Positions 27,201-36,760 of a stretch of DNA of 64,000 bases are shown here, piece after piece. The notes under the pieces are model-generated. The model searched no databases. It saw only the letters and a list, made by a program, of their open reading frames with translations, and was not told the DNA's origin. The first letter of the stretch is position 1. Each line of letters opens with the position of its first letter. Origin of the DNA: Oscarella lobularis (lineage: Eukaryota; Porifera; Homoscleromorpha; Homosclerophorida; Oscarellidae); the NCBI RefSeq assembly GCF_947507565.1, contig NC_089186.1:2232001-2296000 (forward strand), written 5' to 3'. Made by a program: the position numbers and the translations under genes.

Positions 27201-28074
27201 CAGCCTTGTGTTCCAGAAGCCATTTCATTCCAAAAATGCTTCCACCCAAGCAGGCACGATTCAGAGGAGTGAAGCCATCCTATTACAAATATTGCACATG
27301 TAGCAAAAAAGCACATCATGTATCACCTCTTCTTCAATAGCATTGACACTCAATCCTTTTTCATTAACAAGATAATTAAAAATCTCATTTGCTTTTTCAG
27401 ATGACGAAAATTGATTTTCAGCTGCCCAAAACTATAAAAAGTTATTGTTGCGAGAGGGTTGATATCAATTCTGTTACAATATCATCTGGTGACAAAATGT
27501 AGCCATGTTCTTCGAGATAGACCATTTTCTTCATTGTGTCAACGGAACTTGCACAGGCTAGAGAATATGGCGTACGTCCAAACTAAAAAAGAGTGATGAG
27601 TGAAACCATATGAAATCAATTTCAAGTCATACTCTGTTTTTCACGTTGATATTTGCACCGTGATTGACGAGCCATTCAACGCCAAAAATATTTCCCCACT
27701 TGCACGCACAGTGAAGTGGGCGGAGTCGAATCTGCATCCACGCATCAATTAATTTACCAATCCAAAACGTATTCATACCGGGTATGATTTCTTTTCAATG
27801 TCTTGATTCTTTTGCACAATCGCATAACTGAGCCAATCATCGGCTTCCTCCGCCGAATCAAACTCTCTTCCCGCCACATAGTGACTTAATGACAAGCCAT
27901 CGTTGTACTAACGAAAAGGAGAATACAATATTGTGCAGCGCGATGAAAAACGCGACCGTTCCATACCTGCGAAGATCGAAATCCTTTTTCTGTAGAAAGA
28001 AAACTCTCCAATTCATCTTCATCTTCCTCCTTCGCGAGTATCTCGATCAATGTTGTGATCGAGGACGAGATCAT
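24261..28074 (-). CDS. Ankyrin-Roc-COR-Death protein, copy 2 (ARD2)
   Basis: Complete-looking copy. The first exon starts MISSSITTLIEILAKEE. The second is GREFDSAEEADDWLSYAI. About nine ankyrin exons follow between 27730 and 26430, roughly one repeat each (LRPLHCACKWGNIFG; DGFTPLNRACLGGSIFG; DGQTPFMFACRSF). The Roc-like exon (about 25755-26393) has P-loop GKEMAGKTT, switch-like DFGAQPTFH and NLIGF at the G4 position, without a normal NKxD. COR-like exons lie at 25508-25700 and 24592-25455. The Death-domain exon (24261-24548) ends YEDLPGR. I see no frameshift. The architecture equals DAPK1 without kinase and calmodulin segment; a cytosolic death or stress-signalling switch is inferred. Confidence 0.87.
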
Positions 28075-28580
28075 TGTCGGAGTGGGTTTCTGCCAACAAC
28101 AATCAGCCAACTAATTAATGAATAACAACGTTTTTCGTCGTGAGTCGGTCATTCTACGAATTCGTTTTCGGTTCATTCGATCACACTACTCAGCCTCGAC
28201 TTACACGTCTCTCGACGTCTTCTTGCGGCGGACTTACACGTCGCTTGACGTCTTCTTTCGGCGAAGAGAACAACGAACCCATAGCAACAAAAAATGAGAA
28301 ACCCATGCGCACTCAGCTTACAGAATCTCATGACTATAGTGGTGACGTCACAGATCTGGAAGAAATTAATTACACAATTCAAATCAACTGTAAAACTACA
28401 AGTATGTAATTATTACCTTTTCCTTCGCTTCCATTCAGTCTCAGAGAAAAGATTTAACTTATTTTTTCTGCGTTATCGGTGTTCTTATGTACAAAAACAG
28501 TATTTTCGGTTATTAGCGTTAGTGCGGGGACAATAGAAAAACATCTCAAGTCGCAAGTCACGCGTAAAACTTCCAACATT
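28075..28580. other. Region upstream of ARD2
   Basis: Matches 52899-53314 upstream of ARD4 with small indels (for example TACACGTCGCTTGACGTCTTC, present twice in variant form here and once there). It probably includes the ARD2 promoter. No gene seen. Confidence 0.55.
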
Positions 28581-29330
28581 TTAATTCATCCACTTTCGAC
28601 AGCCCGAAGCGTCGCAATTGCACGAAATCTTACTTCCTTCCGTTTCAAATTCGAACTTGTAATCGTACGTCAACTAGAAAAAGAAAAGAGCCTTACCCTC
28701 CCGCCTGATATAGAAGATGCAAAGCAGAGAGAAATACCTCTTCACCTTTCTTGACGAAACGCTTCGAAATAATAATAATCTTCTTCTCTTTGTCAATCTG
28801 AACGACTTCGGCGACGCAATTGGGATCGCACGAATGATTGATGTATCTACATAAGGAAAAAAGATATTGATATAAAAAGGAAACGCGAAGAGAGAGAGAG
28901 AGAAGAGGAAAAGACGTTGTTACCTTGCCAATCCGCCGTGCATCGTCGCATCGATCACTTGCTTCGAATCAATACAAAACATATAACAATCGCGTCTCTA
29001 TTTATTTATTATGACGTCAAAAAACAACAAGCGACGTCATAAATTCGCGAGATAGCGAACCTGATCGTCGTAAATCTTTTCGCGTCGATTCGCCACTTCT
29101 TTTCAAATAATTAATCCTTTGTACTCAATAACCATCGTATGCTATGTATTATGAGAGATTTGTATGGAGAAGTGAGAGCTATGTGCGTGGGGAGTCCTAC
29201 TTTCTCGATATCGCGTTTGGAAAAGAGCCCAAGACCCTCGATCAAGATCGACCTAATACGGCGTTCGTTGGCCACTCCTGCTTCAATCGACGATACGGCT
29301 GCGCTTTCGTCAAGAACATACACTTGTTAT
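28581..29330 (-). pseudogene. KMT2 (MLL)-type SET domain fragment, copy A, broken
   Basis: Spliced pieces read in order: YRRLKQEWPTN, EGLGLFSKRDIEK, MVIEYKGLII, EVANRREKIYDDQ, YMFCIDSKQVIDATMHGG, YINHSCDPNCVAEVV, then LTYDYKFEFETEGSK and post-SET CNCDASGCRKWMN plus stop. Together they form a histone H3K4 methyltransferase SET/post-SET domain of KMT2C/D type. Defects are an in-frame TGA directly after MVIEYKGLII, where the family has arginine (about 29110), and a frame break between WPTNAVLGRS and EGLGLF. No upstream part of the large KMT2 protein is present. It is a relic carried with ARD2. Confidence 0.83.
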
Positions 29331-29439
29331 ACGGCCAATGACGCCTCTCATTCTCCTCCCTTCATCGTATATAGCGTCTATGATGAGATTCTTCGAGCTT
29401 CAAACACAAATTAGGCTCTCGTGTGAGAATCTTACGCGT

Positions 29440-29630
29440 GTAAGTGTTCCATTTTGTTGAGGATATCCTAATCCATAGGCGCGACCCCACCCTTTCGTAT
29501 ATGTATAATTTTTATATATTTTTTTCTCACGTGTAAAGTTCCATGTATCGCTTTCGCGACATGTCGTTTTCATGCTGTGGGGATTCTGTCCGCCGCTCGG
29601 TGACGCCATTTTCGAACGCGTTTCGGGATG
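29440..29630 (-). pseudogene. Broken copy of the CUL1 first exon
   Basis: The start MASPSGGQNPHSMKTT is followed by an internal deletion: the segment coding for the middle of exon 1 (LSEIWSDLESGIRQIFNRS) is gone. The reading frame then shifts, although the SRKRYMELYT end and splice donor survive. No other CUL1 exons follow. Flanking DNA on both sides matches 22380-22968. Confidence 0.88.
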
Positions 29631-29997
29631 CGGACGTGAATTTCGACGATTGGGACGCGAAATTCGGGCGTTCTGATCGAGAGAAAGTGAGACGACGTCG
29701 AGGGGATGTCTCTAAAAAGCGACGCACCTATCGAACGACGCTTGCGGACCGAGACACGCAAAATACACGAGCTCTATCCGGGGAACGCAAAGCTGTCAAT
29801 CGACGGACCCTTAGCGCGCGTCGACAAGAGGACAATCGCCTTGAATTCGACGCGCAGCAACTTCAAAAGAAACTTCAACGACGAAGCACTCCAGCGAAAA
29901 CTTCTTACACTATAGAAAGCGCGCGTTCTCACCCTCCGTATCACGCAATCAATAGCATTCCAATAAACTTGATATCAACGCGTATCAGTAACACTTC
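29631..29997. promoter_or_regulatory. Probable bidirectional promoter, now serving DAZAP2
   Basis: About 370 bases, nearly identical to 22582-22968, between a CUL1-type start on the minus strand and DAZAP2 on the plus strand. High conservation of both copies fits use as a promoter: of CUL1 in one copy, of DAZAP2 in the other. I see no TATA box at fixed spacing. Confidence 0.6.
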
Positions 29998-30451
29998 ATG
30001 GGAGCGACTATGTCCGAGAAACAGCAACCCTATCAAGCCCAGCAGCCCCAGCAGCCCTACCCAACTCAACAACCGTACCCGACCCAACAGCCCGCCTACC
30101 CACAACAACAACAGTACCCACCAGCGGGAAATCCGCCGCCTTATTCGGCGACAGCTCCGCCAGTCGCCGGCCAAACGACGGCAGTTCCCGTCGTCGTTCC
30201 CAAAGGAACGTTCCACGCGGGCGCTCGCTTCGAACCGGGCCGTGCAGCGACGATTCCGGTGACGCAATGAAACGAAACTGTATTTTTTTTGTTTCTATTT
30301 CGAATTTCGTCGCCTTTTTTAGCCGCCGCCGCCAGGTGCCGTTCCCAACGACGCTCAGATGCGAGCGGCCGCCGGGCAACAGGTCGGCGTCGTGGAGCAG
30401 GACAAGGCGTCGTTTTTCTCCGGAACGGGAGACACGCAACTCACTATTTGA
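29998..30451 (+). CDS. DAZAP2: DAZAP2-like proline-rich adaptor
   Basis: Two exons: 29998-30258 and 30323-30451. The N-terminal part is rich in Q, P and Y (SEKQQPYQAQQPQQPYP) with PPPYSATAPP, a PPxY-type WW-binding motif. Splicing joins GARFEPGRAATIP to PPPPGAVPNDAQMR, then DKASFFSGTGDTQLTI and stop. This follows the conserved DAZAP2 C-terminus (AGARF.., IPPPPPG.PPN.AQ). The family acts as a small adaptor in ubiquitin, stress-granule and transcription pathways. A second ATG (TMSEKQQ, 30010) is an alternative start. A deleted copy lies at about 22968. Confidence 0.88.
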
Positions 30452-30566
30452 ATGAGAACCGTGCCTGTGTGTGTGGCAGTGCAATGACGTCATTATGTGT
30501 GTGTGTCTGTGATATGATAGTTTATATATTATTGATTTTTTGCACCTTCTTTGTTTTTTCCCCTCA

Positions 30567-31524
30567 CTACGTTTTGTATTTCTTACAAGCGTCTTCTAGT
30601 GTTTTGAGCCAAGATGGTGCTGCAGTCTAAGTACACATGTGATCAGTGAGATTAGAAATTAATTAAAAATCAACGTGCTTCACCTTGACAACCCAATTGA
30701 TAATCCACTTTGGTATCATTCCCTTTGGATTGTCATAATAATGCATAAACACTATTGAAACAATAAATAATTAAATAAATACTTAATTCTATTATACCCT
30801 CTGTGCCTAATTCGTGTTTTCGCACGGCGACCGCCTGATAAAAGTCGTCCACGCGCACATATTTCGATTTGGGTGGATAGGCATCAAGACTCATATCCTT
30901 CGACAAAGAAACATGAGTCACGTGCCCTCCTTTCTCACTCGAAATCTCACGCGTTTCACGCATAAATACGTACTAAGAAGAACAAGATAGTCAAATACAA
31001 TAAGAACATGTGTTATTATTATATACATCTCTGTTTGTCAATGGAAATGGATATTTGACGCACCAATAAATTGCGCTACCGCGTTCTAAAGCTGCATCCG
31101 TGAGTTCTTTCAGTTCTGCCAAAATTTAATTTTTAATTAATTACATTACATATTTTTTGTTTGTCTCACCTACTACGTAACTATCCCACTTGCTTCTGTA
31201 CGTGTAATCGCAATAGACTTGAATCATTGTTAGCGGATCGATTTCGTTTAGAACGCCGTATGTTTTGTATTCGTAGAGACCGCTTTCCTTAGGAATCGAG
31301 GTCTTTTCTTCGCTTCGGGGCCTCCCCGAGGTCACGTGTGCACTTACTTTGCAGTGCCTGTAGATTTTTATACCGCGAGTATCTGTGAAGAGGTCGTAGT
31401 CGGTCAACTGCGGCTCGTCTAGCTCGAGAGCGGTCCGGCGAAAGTCGTCGTCGCCGAAATACGAAGTCATCTCCTCGAATGAAGCAACGTGCGCTAGGCT
31501 ACCATGTGATCCTCGATTCCTCAT
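30567..31524 (-). CDS. PCTP: StAR-domain lipid-transfer protein, PCTP (STARD2)-like
   Basis: Five exons with 50-100-base introns. The first ATG in frame begins MRNRGSHGSLAH (31524). The START domain is readable: DLFTDTRGIKIYRH, SGLYEYKTYGVL, DYTYRSKWDSYV, IYWCVKYPFPLTNRDYVFMR, VFMHYYDNPKGMIPKWIINW, then APSWLKTLEDACKKYKT at the C-terminus. Order and landmarks match PCTP, which transfers phosphatidylcholine between membranes in the cytosol. The 5' end faces the first GT8 gene about 320 bases away. The corresponding segment is deleted in the duplicated block at 22-23 kb. Confidence 0.9.
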
Positions 31525-31844
31525 TCCTCGTAAGAACAGAAACACTCGTCGGATCCAATCGGACACATTCTATCTTAGGTATCCGGCCGTTCGCATTCGA
31601 AGAAATACCCTCTCACGACGCGAAGTACTGTACGTCCCTAGCTCCCCAGCTTTCTTGCGTGGGCTTCAGTTAGGCGGCCGCATAGCCGTGCAGAAGAACG
31701 TACAGGCATTCCGATACGTATATCAGCCGTCGGTTATTCGTCAGCTAAAACTGAAATCGGTGCCAGTTCCTGGATGTGGCTTATTAGTTACCACGTGGTC
31801 ACTACCTACAGCGTTGTTTCTGTTGGCAGGTGATCCAGCCCAAA

Positions 31845-32936
31845 ATGAGAGGACTCTTAGGACGACCATGCAAGCGCACGACGCTACGCCTAGCATTTTA
31901 CCTCGTCGCCGTCGTCTTGCTAACATCGATTGTAACCATTATTCGTCGCTTCAACGAAATCACGGAAGCAAGCCGACACCTCGCCTCGCTCATCGCCCAC
32001 GACTCGTCGCGCATGCGCGCCGCCGACATCGTCGCCGCGCGCCAGCACTGGCGAATGATAGGACTCGAAGAGCGCTACATGCGTTCGGAGTGCGCAAACG
32101 TGACGTCACGCCACACCTACGCATGGATCACGGCTCTCGGAAACGAAATCGTCGCTCTGCCGGCACTCGTCGCCGGTCACACGGTGCGAACGTTTTCGTG
32201 TCATCGTCGAATGATCGCGCTCGTTGCCGCGGAGACGGTGAGTTCGGCGACGCGTCGCGCGCTCGTCGACGCCGGCTACGAGGTTCGCGTCGTCGATTCG
32301 TTGGATTGTAATTGGATGGACGTTCGGCAAGGTCGACGCAAGCGCAATGTCGGTTTTCCGGGAACCTATATGCGGTTCTATATATGGTCGTACGAGTGGC
32401 TTCGAAAGGTCGTCTATTTTGACCCGGATTACATGTTTATGTCGCAGGTCGATGAATTATTTGAGTTAGAAGCGGATTTCGCGGCGAGTTACGGCGCACC
32501 TCCTGGGGTTATTCATATGGGCTTCAATGCCGGTTTACTCGTCATAAAACCCAATAGGACGTCATATAATGATCTCATGTCGCTTTGGTACGCGAAATCG
32601 ACGTCAGGGAATTGCCCCAACGATCAGCATCTTCTATGGGCCTATTTCAAAACGCGGAGACGTTGGACTCCCCTTCCCTTCGCCTATAACGTGCGCACGC
32701 ATTTGTATTTTCCTATGAAGGCCTATCACTTTGCCGGGACCTATTTCTATGGTAAACCGTGGGATATGTGTCCGAGACCGAGTAGGGAAACGGTGCGTCG
32801 GTTCAAAGGGCCCATCGATGAAGTGAAGGATATGTACATGCTCTGGTGGAAGTACGCGTACGAAGCGATCGATAAGTATAGGCTTAGGGATTGGTGGGAG
32901 AAACATTCGCAGAACACGTGCCATAGAACTTATTAA
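31845..32936 (+). CDS. GT8-like type II membrane glycosyltransferase, copy 1
   Basis: Intronless, about 363 residues from MRGLLGRPCKR; the longer frame starts at a non-ATG codon. A single anchor (LRLAFYLVAVVLLTSIVTII) follows a basic tail, as in Golgi type II enzymes. The lumenal part has a GT-A nucleotide-sugar fold of GT8/glycogenin type: WITALGNEIVALPALVAGHTV, a DxD-like FDPDYMFMSQVDELF, FNAGLLVIKPN, NCPNDQHLL and a C-terminal HFAGTYFYGKPWD. The sugar and acceptor cannot be told from sequence. It is the first of three tandem copies, with copy 2 closest. Confidence 0.85.
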   Translation: MRGLLGRPCKRTTLRLAFYLVAVVLLTSIVTIIRRFNEITEASRHLASLIAHDSSRMRAADIVAARQHWRMIGLEERYMRSECANVTSRHTYAWITALGNEIVALPALVAGHTVRTFSCHRRMIALVAAETVSSATRRALVDAGYEVRVVDSLDCNWMDVRQGRRKRNVGFPGTYMRFYIWSYEWLRKVVYFDPDYMFMSQVDELFELEADFAASYGAPPGVIHMGFNAGLLVIKPNRTSYNDLMSLWYAKSTSGNCPNDQHLLWAYFKTRRRWTPLPFAYNVRTHLYFPMKAYHFAGTYFYGKPWDMCPRPSRETVRRFKGPIDEVKDMYMLWWKYAYEAIDKYRLRDWWEKHSQNTCHRTY

Positions 32937-33480
32937 TTAAATAGCACGTGTATTGAAAACAGGCACAGGCCCACCTAAAAAAACAGATAATGAGATTACA
33001 GTAGACATTCTACTGTACCTCATCGATGACGTGAGAACGCTGATTGTAACGCACGCTACTAACGGAAAGTGGTGCAACTTCCTGTCATATGACCCCGCAG
33101 CTTAAAGTGTCAATCCGCACTCGAAAATTAGGCGACCCGTTCTCGCGAATTCCTCTACAAGTTCACTGCCGGACACATAAACTTAGGTATATCATTTTTT
33201 TTTGATTCGAACAAATACCGTCCCGCGTACGCGAGGCCGTCGCTAGCTCTCTTGCATGGTCGTCAGAAGGACGTGCACTACAGTACTACTAGTCATTCGG
33301 ATACGTATATTCAGCAGCTACAACCGCTTCGATGAAATCGGCGCATTTTGTCTAATGACGCACCGATTTGCTCAAAGCGGATGTGGCAACTTTTTTTCTG
33401 ATACGTGAGCTGCTGTACGAGTGTACGAACACTAAACGAAGGTGTTGTTTCCGGAAGTTAGCAGGTACTGCGGAACCAAG
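32937..33480. other. Intergenic region upstream of GT8 copy 2
   Basis: 33180-33330 resembles the region upstream of copy 1 (31600-31740) and the remnant at 23200-23340, so the unit was duplicated with its promoter. Otherwise no feature seen. Confidence 0.55.
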
Positions 33481-34575
33481 ATGAGACGACTTTGGGGACG
33501 ACCATGCAAACGCGCGACGCTATGCCTAGCATTCTACCTAATCGCCGCCGTCTTTCTAACATTGATTCTAACCGTTTTTCGCCGATTCGACGACGTCGCG
33601 GAAGCAAGCCAGCACCTCGCCTCGCTCATCGTCCACGACGACTCGTCGCGCGGGCGCGCGGCGAACGTCGTCGCCGCGCGCCAGCACTGGCGAATGATGC
33701 GACTCGAAGAGCGCTACATGCGTTCGGAGTGCGCAAACGTGACGTCACGCCACGCCTACGCATGGATCACGGCTCTCGGAAACGAAATCGTCGCTCTGCC
33801 GGCAATCGTCGCCGGTCACACGGTGCGCACGTTTTCGTGTCATCGGCGAATGATTGCGCTCGTTGCCGCGGAGACGGTGAGTTCGGCGACGCGTCGCGCG
33901 CTCGTCGACGCCGGCTACGAGGTTCGCCTCGTCGATTCGTTGGATTGTAATTGGATGGACGTTCGGCAAGGTCGACGCAAGCGCAATATTGGTTTTCCGG
34001 GGACTTATATGCGGTTCTATATATGGTCGTACGAGTGGCTTCGAAAGGTCGTCTATTTCGACCCGGATTACATGTTTTTGTCGCACGTCGACGAATTGTT
34101 TGAGCTAAAAACGGATTTCGCGGCGAGTCACGGCGGACGTCCGGGGGTTATCGATTTGGGCTTCAACGCCGGTTTACTCGTCATAAAACCCAATAAGACT
34201 TCGTATTATGATCTAATGTCGCTTTGGCATGCAAAGTCGTCTACAGGGAACTGCCCCAACGATCAGATCCTTCTATATGCCTATTTCAAAACGCGGAAAC
34301 GTTGGACTCCCCTTCCCTACGCCTATAACGTGCGCACTCATTTGTATTTTCCTATGAAAGCCTATCACTTTGCCGGGACCTATTTGTATAGTAAACCGTG
34401 GGATTTGTGTCCGAGACCGAGCCGGAAAACGGTGGTTCAGTTCGAAGGGCCTATCGATGAAGTGAAGGATATGTACATGCTCTGGTGGAAGTACGCGTAT
34501 GAAGCGATCGATAAGTACAAGCTTCGGGACTGGTGGGAGAAACATTCGCAGAACACGTGCTACCTAACTTATTAA
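33481..34575 (+). CDS. GT8-like type II membrane glycosyltransferase, copy 2
   Basis: Intronless, about 364 residues from MRRLWGRPCKR. The same anchor and GT-A landmarks as copy 1 are present (FDPDYMFLSHVDELF, LGFNAGLLVIKPN, NCPNDQILL, HFAGTYLYSKPWD). Identity to copy 1 is very high in the middle at both DNA and protein level, for example the stretch from ERYMRSECANVTSRH to SLDCNWMDVRQG. Recent duplication or gene conversion is likely. Confidence 0.85.
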   Translation: MRRLWGRPCKRATLCLAFYLIAAVFLTLILTVFRRFDDVAEASQHLASLIVHDDSSRGRAANVVAARQHWRMMRLEERYMRSECANVTSRHAYAWITALGNEIVALPAIVAGHTVRTFSCHRRMIALVAAETVSSATRRALVDAGYEVRLVDSLDCNWMDVRQGRRKRNIGFPGTYMRFYIWSYEWLRKVVYFDPDYMFLSHVDELFELKTDFAASHGGRPGVIDLGFNAGLLVIKPNKTSYYDLMSLWHAKSSTGNCPNDQILLYAYFKTRKRWTPLPYAYNVRTHLYFPMKAYHFAGTYLYSKPWDLCPRPSRKTVVQFEGPIDEVKDMYMLWWKYAYEAIDKYKLRDWWEKHSQNTCYLTY

Positions 34576-34642
34576 TTTAATTACTAGCCCGCGTAGAACA
34601 GAACGCCCACCTCGCGCGCTACGCAGAAACACTAAATAGCCT

Positions 34643-35121
34643 CCGCGCGCTAAGATGCGTGGGAGGGGGACGTCGCGGAAAGAGGTCTGTACAAAGGCCG
34701 TGCGGGACACGTGACCCTATAGGACCCGTACGGTCCAATCACGAAGCTCGACAGCTAGCAGGCTTCTAGCTCGAACTCCCGTTCTATTAAGTGGGTTCGA
34801 GCTCCTTAGACCAAATCGGGTAGCTTATATTTGTACTGGCATGTGTCGAAACCGCTTTCGAGTTTTAATTCAGCCTTTATGGCGTTACAAATGTGAACTG
34901 TGCTTTCTAGAAGGTCTTCGTTTCGCTGCCGACATTTTTAGCAAGTCGGCTACAAGTCGGCTATTACGCTTCTAGCCAAATAGGTTGCGAGCTTCGTGAT
35001 TGGACCGCACGGGTCCTATAGGGTCACGTGTCCCGCACGGCAGACCCAGAGCCCTAAATAAATCAATGATTTATTTAGGGCTCTGGGCAGGCGTCCCCCT
35101 CCCACGCATCTTAGCGCGCGG
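34643..35121. mobile_element. Foldback / MITE-like element with long terminal inverted repeats
   Basis: The outer arm CCGCGCGCTAAGATGCGTGG at 34643 is matched in reverse by 35092-35121. A second, longer arm at 34697-34750 (GCCGTGCGGGACACGTGACC onward to CACGAAGCTCG) is matched in reverse by 34988-35041. The 240-base interior has no open frame of note. It is a non-autonomous inverted-repeat element lying between GT8 copies 2 and 3. I could not identify a target-site duplication with certainty. Confidence 0.82.
35045..35087. repeat. Perfect 43-nt palindrome inside the right arm of the foldback element
   Basis: CCCAGAGCCCTAAATAAATC is followed by A-A-T, then GATTTATTTAGGGCTCTGGG: 21-base arms around one central A. 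The left arm of the element has unrelated sequence at this point, so the hairpin was gained by, or lost from, one arm only. Confidence 0.9.
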
Positions 35122-35204
35122 GAAGAGGGTCTGGATCCTCGAGGCTACCGGTATGACCGGTATGTTGTACCTGGTTGTACTAAAACGTCACGTGGAAGAA
35201 CACG

Positions 35205-36308
35205 ATGCTAAACTTTGTTAAACGCCGCTACAAGCGTCCGGCGCAGGTCCTAGGGCCCTACATCGTCGCCGCAGCCGCCGTAACGTCGATCGTCCTACTA
35301 ATCCAGTGGACGAACTTCTGCATTCTCTTCCAACAAACGCGACACCTCGCGTTCATCGTCGCATCGGACTCGAATCGTGCGCGCGACACACGCATGCTCG
35401 CGGCGCGCCAATATTGGCGCGTCATGACGCTCGAAGAGCGCTACACGCAAGCGGAGTGTCGCCGCCGCGCTCGAAACGCGACGAAGCCGAACGACGCTCG
35501 CGCGTGGATCACGGCGCTCGGCAACGACGCCGTCGCACTCCCGGCGATCGTTTCCGGTCACACGATTCGAATGTTCTCGTGCGAACGTCGAATGATCGCG
35601 CTCGTTTCGCGCGCGGTGAGCGAAACGACGCGCGCGGCGCTCGTCGCCGTCGGATACGAGATCGTTGTCGTCGAATCGCTCGATTGCAATTGGATGGACG
35701 TCCAGGAGGGTCGTTCGAAGCGAAATCTCGGGTTTCCGGGAACTTACATGCGACTCTATATATGGTCATACGAGTGGCTTAAAAAAGCCGTCTATTTTGA
35801 CCCGGATATGATGTTCCTGTCACGTGTCGACGAATTGTTTGATATCAATTCGGATTTTGCCGCCGTTCACAGTAATCCTCCGGGAGTCGTTGGCATATGT
35901 TTCAATGCCGGTTTACTCGTCATCAAACCCAACATGACGTCATTCCGAAACATAATGTCGTATTGGCGTGCTAAAACGACGTCGCAAAATTGCCCGAACG
36001 ATCAGGTTCTTCTCTGTAATTATTTCCGACGTTGGACTCCGATTCCCTACGTTTATAACTCGCGTCGACGCGTCTATCATCCGCTCAAGGTGTTTCACTT
36101 CGCCGGAGATCGTTTCTATGACAAACCGTGGAGGGTGTGTCCGAGACCGAGCCGGAAAACGGCGTTCGAGTTTGACAGGCCTCTCACCGAAGTGAGAGAT
36201 TTGTACATGGTCTGGTGGAGATACGCTTACGAAGCGATTGACGCATATAAGTTAGAGAGCTGGTGGAGTCAGCATCCACTGCAAAAGACATGCCATCGTA
36301 GTTACTGA
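35205..36308 (+). CDS. GT8-like type II membrane glycosyltransferase, copy 3
   Basis: Intronless, 367 residues from MLNFVKRRYKRP. An anchor (GPYIVAAAAVTSIVLLI) precedes a GT-A domain: WITALGNDAVALPAIVSGHTI, FDPDMMFLSRVDELF, CFNAGLLVIKPN, NCPNDQVLL, HFAGDRFYDKPW. It is more diverged than copies 1 and 2, with ECRRRARNATKPNDA in place of ECANVTSRH and end CHRSY. Conserved catalytic positions are kept. Confidence 0.85.
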   Translation: MLNFVKRRYKRPAQVLGPYIVAAAAVTSIVLLIQWTNFCILFQQTRHLAFIVASDSNRARDTRMLAARQYWRVMTLEERYTQAECRRRARNATKPNDARAWITALGNDAVALPAIVSGHTIRMFSCERRMIALVSRAVSETTRAALVAVGYEIVVVESLDCNWMDVQEGRSKRNLGFPGTYMRLYIWSYEWLKKAVYFDPDMMFLSRVDELFDINSDFAAVHSNPPGVVGICFNAGLLVIKPNMTSFRNIMSYWRAKTTSQNCPNDQVLLCNYFRRWTPIPYVYNSRRRVYHPLKVFHFAGDRFYDKPWRVCPRPSRKTAFEFDRPLTEVRDLYMVWWRYAYEAIDAYKLESWWSQHPLQKTCHRSY

Positions 36309-36480
36309 AGTATAAGAAGACATTTAGAAATATGAATATTTGCCATGTGAAAATGACCTAATTATTTATTGATTGCTGCCTTTTTTGTCACGTGTTTCGC
36401 CGGTATAAAATGAATACATGTACATCAAGTGACCAGAAGTGACCAGTTTCTTAGCGCACTTCGCTGGGGGTCTCAACTAT

Positions 36481-36669
36481 CAAAAACCGTGGTCAATGTG
36501 TCCGAGACCTAGTCGTCAAATGGCTAGTCAGTTCGACGGACCTCTCACCGAAGTGAGAGATCTCTATATGCTCTGGTAGAAATATCTTTACCAGGCGATC
36601 AATAAATATGAGTTAGATAGCTGGTGGAGTCAGCATCCTTTGCAAAATGCATGTACGCGCACTTTTTGA
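36481..36669 (+). pseudogene. GT8-like gene fragment, fourth copy, with internal stop
   Basis: Reads KPWSMCPRPSRQMAS, then FDGPLTEVRDLYMLW, TAG (tryptophan in copies 1-3), KYLYQAINKYELDSWW, and ends ACTRTF and stop. It aligns only to the last 60 residues of copy 3; the catalytic part is missing. Confidence 0.88.
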
Positions 36670-36760
36670 ATCGAAATAGAATGCTCTTAATTTAAATATT
36701 TAAAATCGAAATGCTGTCTAGAAAGAGATTGGGTTCTTTTTGCTTTGTGTCAAATACACT

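Noticed and set aside
29139..29414. Plus-strand open frame opposite SET copy A
   Set aside because: It is the shadow of minus-strand SET exons, whose conserved residues are clear.
31655..33950. Arg-rich alternative frames overlapping the GT8 genes
   Set aside because: GC-rich coding sequence opens other frames by chance. The GT8 frame has the DxD, NAG and HFAG motifs in all three copies.
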